A stretch of 45,195 nt of DNA, taken from Flavobacteriales bacterium. GTDB lineage: Bacteria; Bacteroidota; Bacteroidia; Flavobacteriales_F; PHOS-HE28. A program made the translations under genes and the position numbers. Where the stretch lies: positions 1-45,195 of the forward strand of contig JAGPDT010000024.1 in assembly GCA_018057455.1 (NCBI GenBank). The letters run 5' to 3'. Below the pieces are notes generated by a model. It worked only from the letters and a program-made list of their open reading frames with translations, made no database searches and was not told the origin of the DNA. Positions 43,575-45,195 of this stretch are shown here, piece by piece. Positions within the stretch are counted from its first letter, which is position 1. Every line of letters begins with the position of its first letter.

Positions 43575-45098
43575 TCATGGCAGTACGATCATCTTGCCGG
43601 TGTAGGTGTCCGTTCCGCTGGCAGAGGCCCTCGAAGCCAGGGGAACGGCCACCCGCACCACGTAGGTGCCCGGCGCCAGCAGGCCAGCCTGCAGCGTGTG
43701 CGTAAACGTGCCGTCAGGCCACTCCTCCCGCAGCACCACCCGCCCGCTGGCATCGTGTATGCTGAGTATGGCCCGCTTGGGAACCTCGTCTACGGATAGT
43801 TGCACCGCCCCGCCATGGCTGGGGTTGGGCGCGATATGCAGTGTGGCCGATCGTGCCGGCTGCTCGTTGATGCCCACGTTCAAGCCGTACAATTTGCTCA
43901 GTAGCCGCTGGCTGGGGTCGTTGGTGGCACCATCATCGTAGCCGCGATAGTAGCCGTAGATATAGTAGCCGCCATCCTGGGCGGGTTCGATGCCCAATAT
44001 GCCCTGGTAGTAATCATTGTAGGGATAGCTGAAATAGCCTCCGCAACCGCTCCCTTCAAAATAACCCGGCAGCAGGTTGCCCGCCGTGTCGAGCATGGCA
44101 ATGCCGCCGTGGTCTTCGCCATTGATGCGGTCGAAGGTACCCGTGACCGCCAGGAGGCCCTCGCCGATGGGTTCCACGTCTTGTACCATGGCCGACCAGA
44201 AGCCGTAGGTCACCTCAAACCATTGTTGGTTGTTGAAGGTGGGGTCCAACTGCCCATTGGGAAGCAAACGCACCAAGCAGGTCCAGGGCACCATATCGGC
44301 AAAGTGGAAGCGCCCATAGGCCAGCACCTTTCCGCCGGGCTGTGGTAGGAAACCGTAACTCTCTATCCACCCATCCAGGTCCGGCACGTGGAAGCTGGTG
44401 TCCAGGGCGCCATCGTCATGCACCCGGAAGATGGGTTCCACGGGTACGCCTTCGAACAAACCCGAACCACCACTGCACATGAATTTGCCATCAGGCAGTT
44501 GTTTGATGTGCTCCAAAGCACCGTTACCGCTATTGGAAATTCGTCTGTGGATGCGCGTGGTGTCCAAACTGCCATCGCTGTTCCGCCACAACAAACCGTA
44601 TCCCCATCCCACGAATCCGCGTACCGAGTCTTGAATGGAGTAATTACCTGCTTGTAGTAATCGACCGTCAGGAAACACATGATAGTCACCACCTACGCCA
44701 CCACCGCTCATCGGTTGCATATGTGCCATGAAGGCGCTGTCCCAACCGCCATCCATCCATAGCCGTTGGATGGTATGACTGTTCTGAACATAGAACTGAT
44801 CGCCCCATGGAACCATCTTACCACCCATGTAGAAATACCAATCCAATGCTGGGATGTCGGACGGACTGGGGATTATTGACCCGTTTGGCTCCAACAATAA
44901 ACCCGAGCACTGAATATCCCAACTTGGGTATTGCATAATGCCCGAGACGATGATTTTCCCATCGGGTCGTTCAAGCACATCCCCCACGGCGATGCCTTGG
45001 GGATCAAAATGAAAGCCGGGGTCCAGTTGGAACGGCTGCTGGGCAGCCGTTGCGGTGGCGGCCAGTAGGGCCGCCACGGCAAGGTTGCGCAGGTTCAT
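43575..45098 (-). CDS. Delta-60-repeat-like secreted protein with T9SS sorting domain
   Basis: 507 residues from ATG 45098 (MNLRNLAVAALLAATATAAQ, a signal peptide cleaved before QPF). Repeated units with 'LDxxF' endings (QLDPGFHFD, GALDTSFHVPD, GQLDPTFNNQ) and 'V.PDGK....G' strands are typical of delta-60 repeats, giving a propeller-like passenger (about 20-400). Residues about 425-507 form a type A sorting domain: LHIAPNPSHGGAVQL, LSIHDASGRVVL, LAPGTYVVRV and TGKMIVLP. It is probably exported by the T9SS and attached to or released from the surface. The start overlaps the upstream gene's stop by 4 bp (ATGA 45095-45098); longer in-frame starts lie in that gene. Confidence 0.9.
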   Translation of the reverse strand: MNLRNLAVAALLAATATAAQQPFQLDPGFHFDPQGIAVGDVLERPDGKIIVSGIMQYPSWDIQCSGLLLEPNGSIIPSPSDIPALDWYFYMGGKMVPWGDQFYVQNSHTIQRLWMDGGWDSAFMAHMQPMSGGGVGGDYHVFPDGRLLQAGNYSIQDSVRGFVGWGYGLLWRNSDGSLDTTRIHRRISNSGNGALEHIKQLPDGKFMCSGGSGLFEGVPVEPIFRVHDDGALDTSFHVPDLDGWIESYGFLPQPGGKVLAYGRFHFADMVPWTCLVRLLPNGQLDPTFNNQQWFEVTYGFWSAMVQDVEPIGEGLLAVTGTFDRINGEDHGGIAMLDTAGNLLPGYFEGSGCGGYFSYPYNDYYQGILGIEPAQDGGYYIYGYYRGYDDGATNDPSQRLLSKLYGLNVGINEQPARSATLHIAPNPSHGGAVQLSVDEVPKRAILSIHDASGRVVLREEWPDGTFTHTLQAGLLAPGTYVVRVAVPLASRASASGTDTYTGKMIVLP

Positions 45099-45195
45099 GG
45101 TTTCACAACGAGTTTTGCGGTGCTCAAGGAAGCACCGTGGTTCATGAGTTCCACGGTATAAGTGCCGGGTGCCACGGCGCGCGTATCCCACACGG
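45095..45195 (-). CDS. C-terminal end of another T9SS cargo gene (partial)
   Basis: The minus strand enters at the window edge and reads 33 codons, VWDTRAVAPGTYTVEL...TAKLVVKP, then TGA at 45095-45097. APGTYTVEL followed by KLVVKP is the last part of a T9SS type A sorting domain. The rest of the gene lies outside the window. It overlaps the next gene by 4 bp. Confidence 0.75.
   Translation of the reverse strand, partial: VWDTRAVAPGTYTVELMNHGASLSTAKLVVKP

Overview
The window reads as GC-rich chromosomal DNA of a Bacteroidota bacterium, probably a Flavobacteriales-like environmental lineage. The evidence is several secreted proteins with type IX secretion (T9SS) type A C-terminal sorting domains, repeated TAnnTTTG-type -7 promoter elements instead of TATAAT, a DUF349 protein, a pyrR-pyrB pair, a GH3-serine hydrolase fusion, and weak Shine-Dalgarno signals. 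No tRNA, rRNA, CRISPR array, phage gene or transposase was seen. Gene density is high and most neighbours overlap or nearly touch.

Layout. 1-3988 (minus): two T9SS cargo genes; the upstream one has a (CT)21 microsatellite inside its signal-peptide codons, and both carry the same C-terminal tag. 4149-7145 (minus): GH3 glycosidase fused to a beta-lactamase-like serine hydrolase. 7287-12042 (plus): an unknown secreted protein, then hutI, a CPBP protease and ftcD (histidine breakdown). 12125-14512 (plus): membrane-anchored patatin phospholipase, overlapping tail to tail with a BadF-type sugar kinase. 14448-19795 (minus): kinase, LuxR-type regulator, RNase Z, a T9SS protein, a STAS protein, pyrB and pyrR. 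20098-26252 (plus): low-molecular-weight tyrosine phosphatase, RsmI-like methyltransferase, crotonase-family enzyme, SpoIIE phosphatase, DUF349 protein and MscL. 26408-28194 (minus): FecCD/FecE-type ABC importer. 28286-28576 (plus): DUF3817 protein. 28599-33071 (minus): LysM/periplasmic-binding-like protein, guaA and a RimK-family ligase. 33303-35846 (plus): GT-C-like membrane glycosyltransferase and TerC. 35852-42950 (minus): lysyl-endopeptidase-like protease with a dockerin-like tail, a PorE-like TPR/PD40/OmpA protein and a large AsmA-family protein. 43321-45195 (minus): an orphan sorting-domain remnant, a delta-60-repeat T9SS protein and the tail of another T9SS protein.

The most striking observation is the microsatellite at 3925-3967. 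It encodes the hydrophobic Ser-Leu core of a signal peptide and, at the 21 units present here, puts the natural ATG out of frame with the 860-residue secreted protein. Nineteen or 22 units would restore the frame. This looks like a phase-variable, length-variable export signal on a surface or secreted protein. Other points of interest are recently homogenised sorting tags, an orphan tag fragment behind a strong hairpin, a protease with two DxNxDG/NDRD repeats in place of a normal sorting domain, a perfect inverted repeat over the terC promoter, and several promoter-like elements so close to the start codon that leaderless transcripts are likely.
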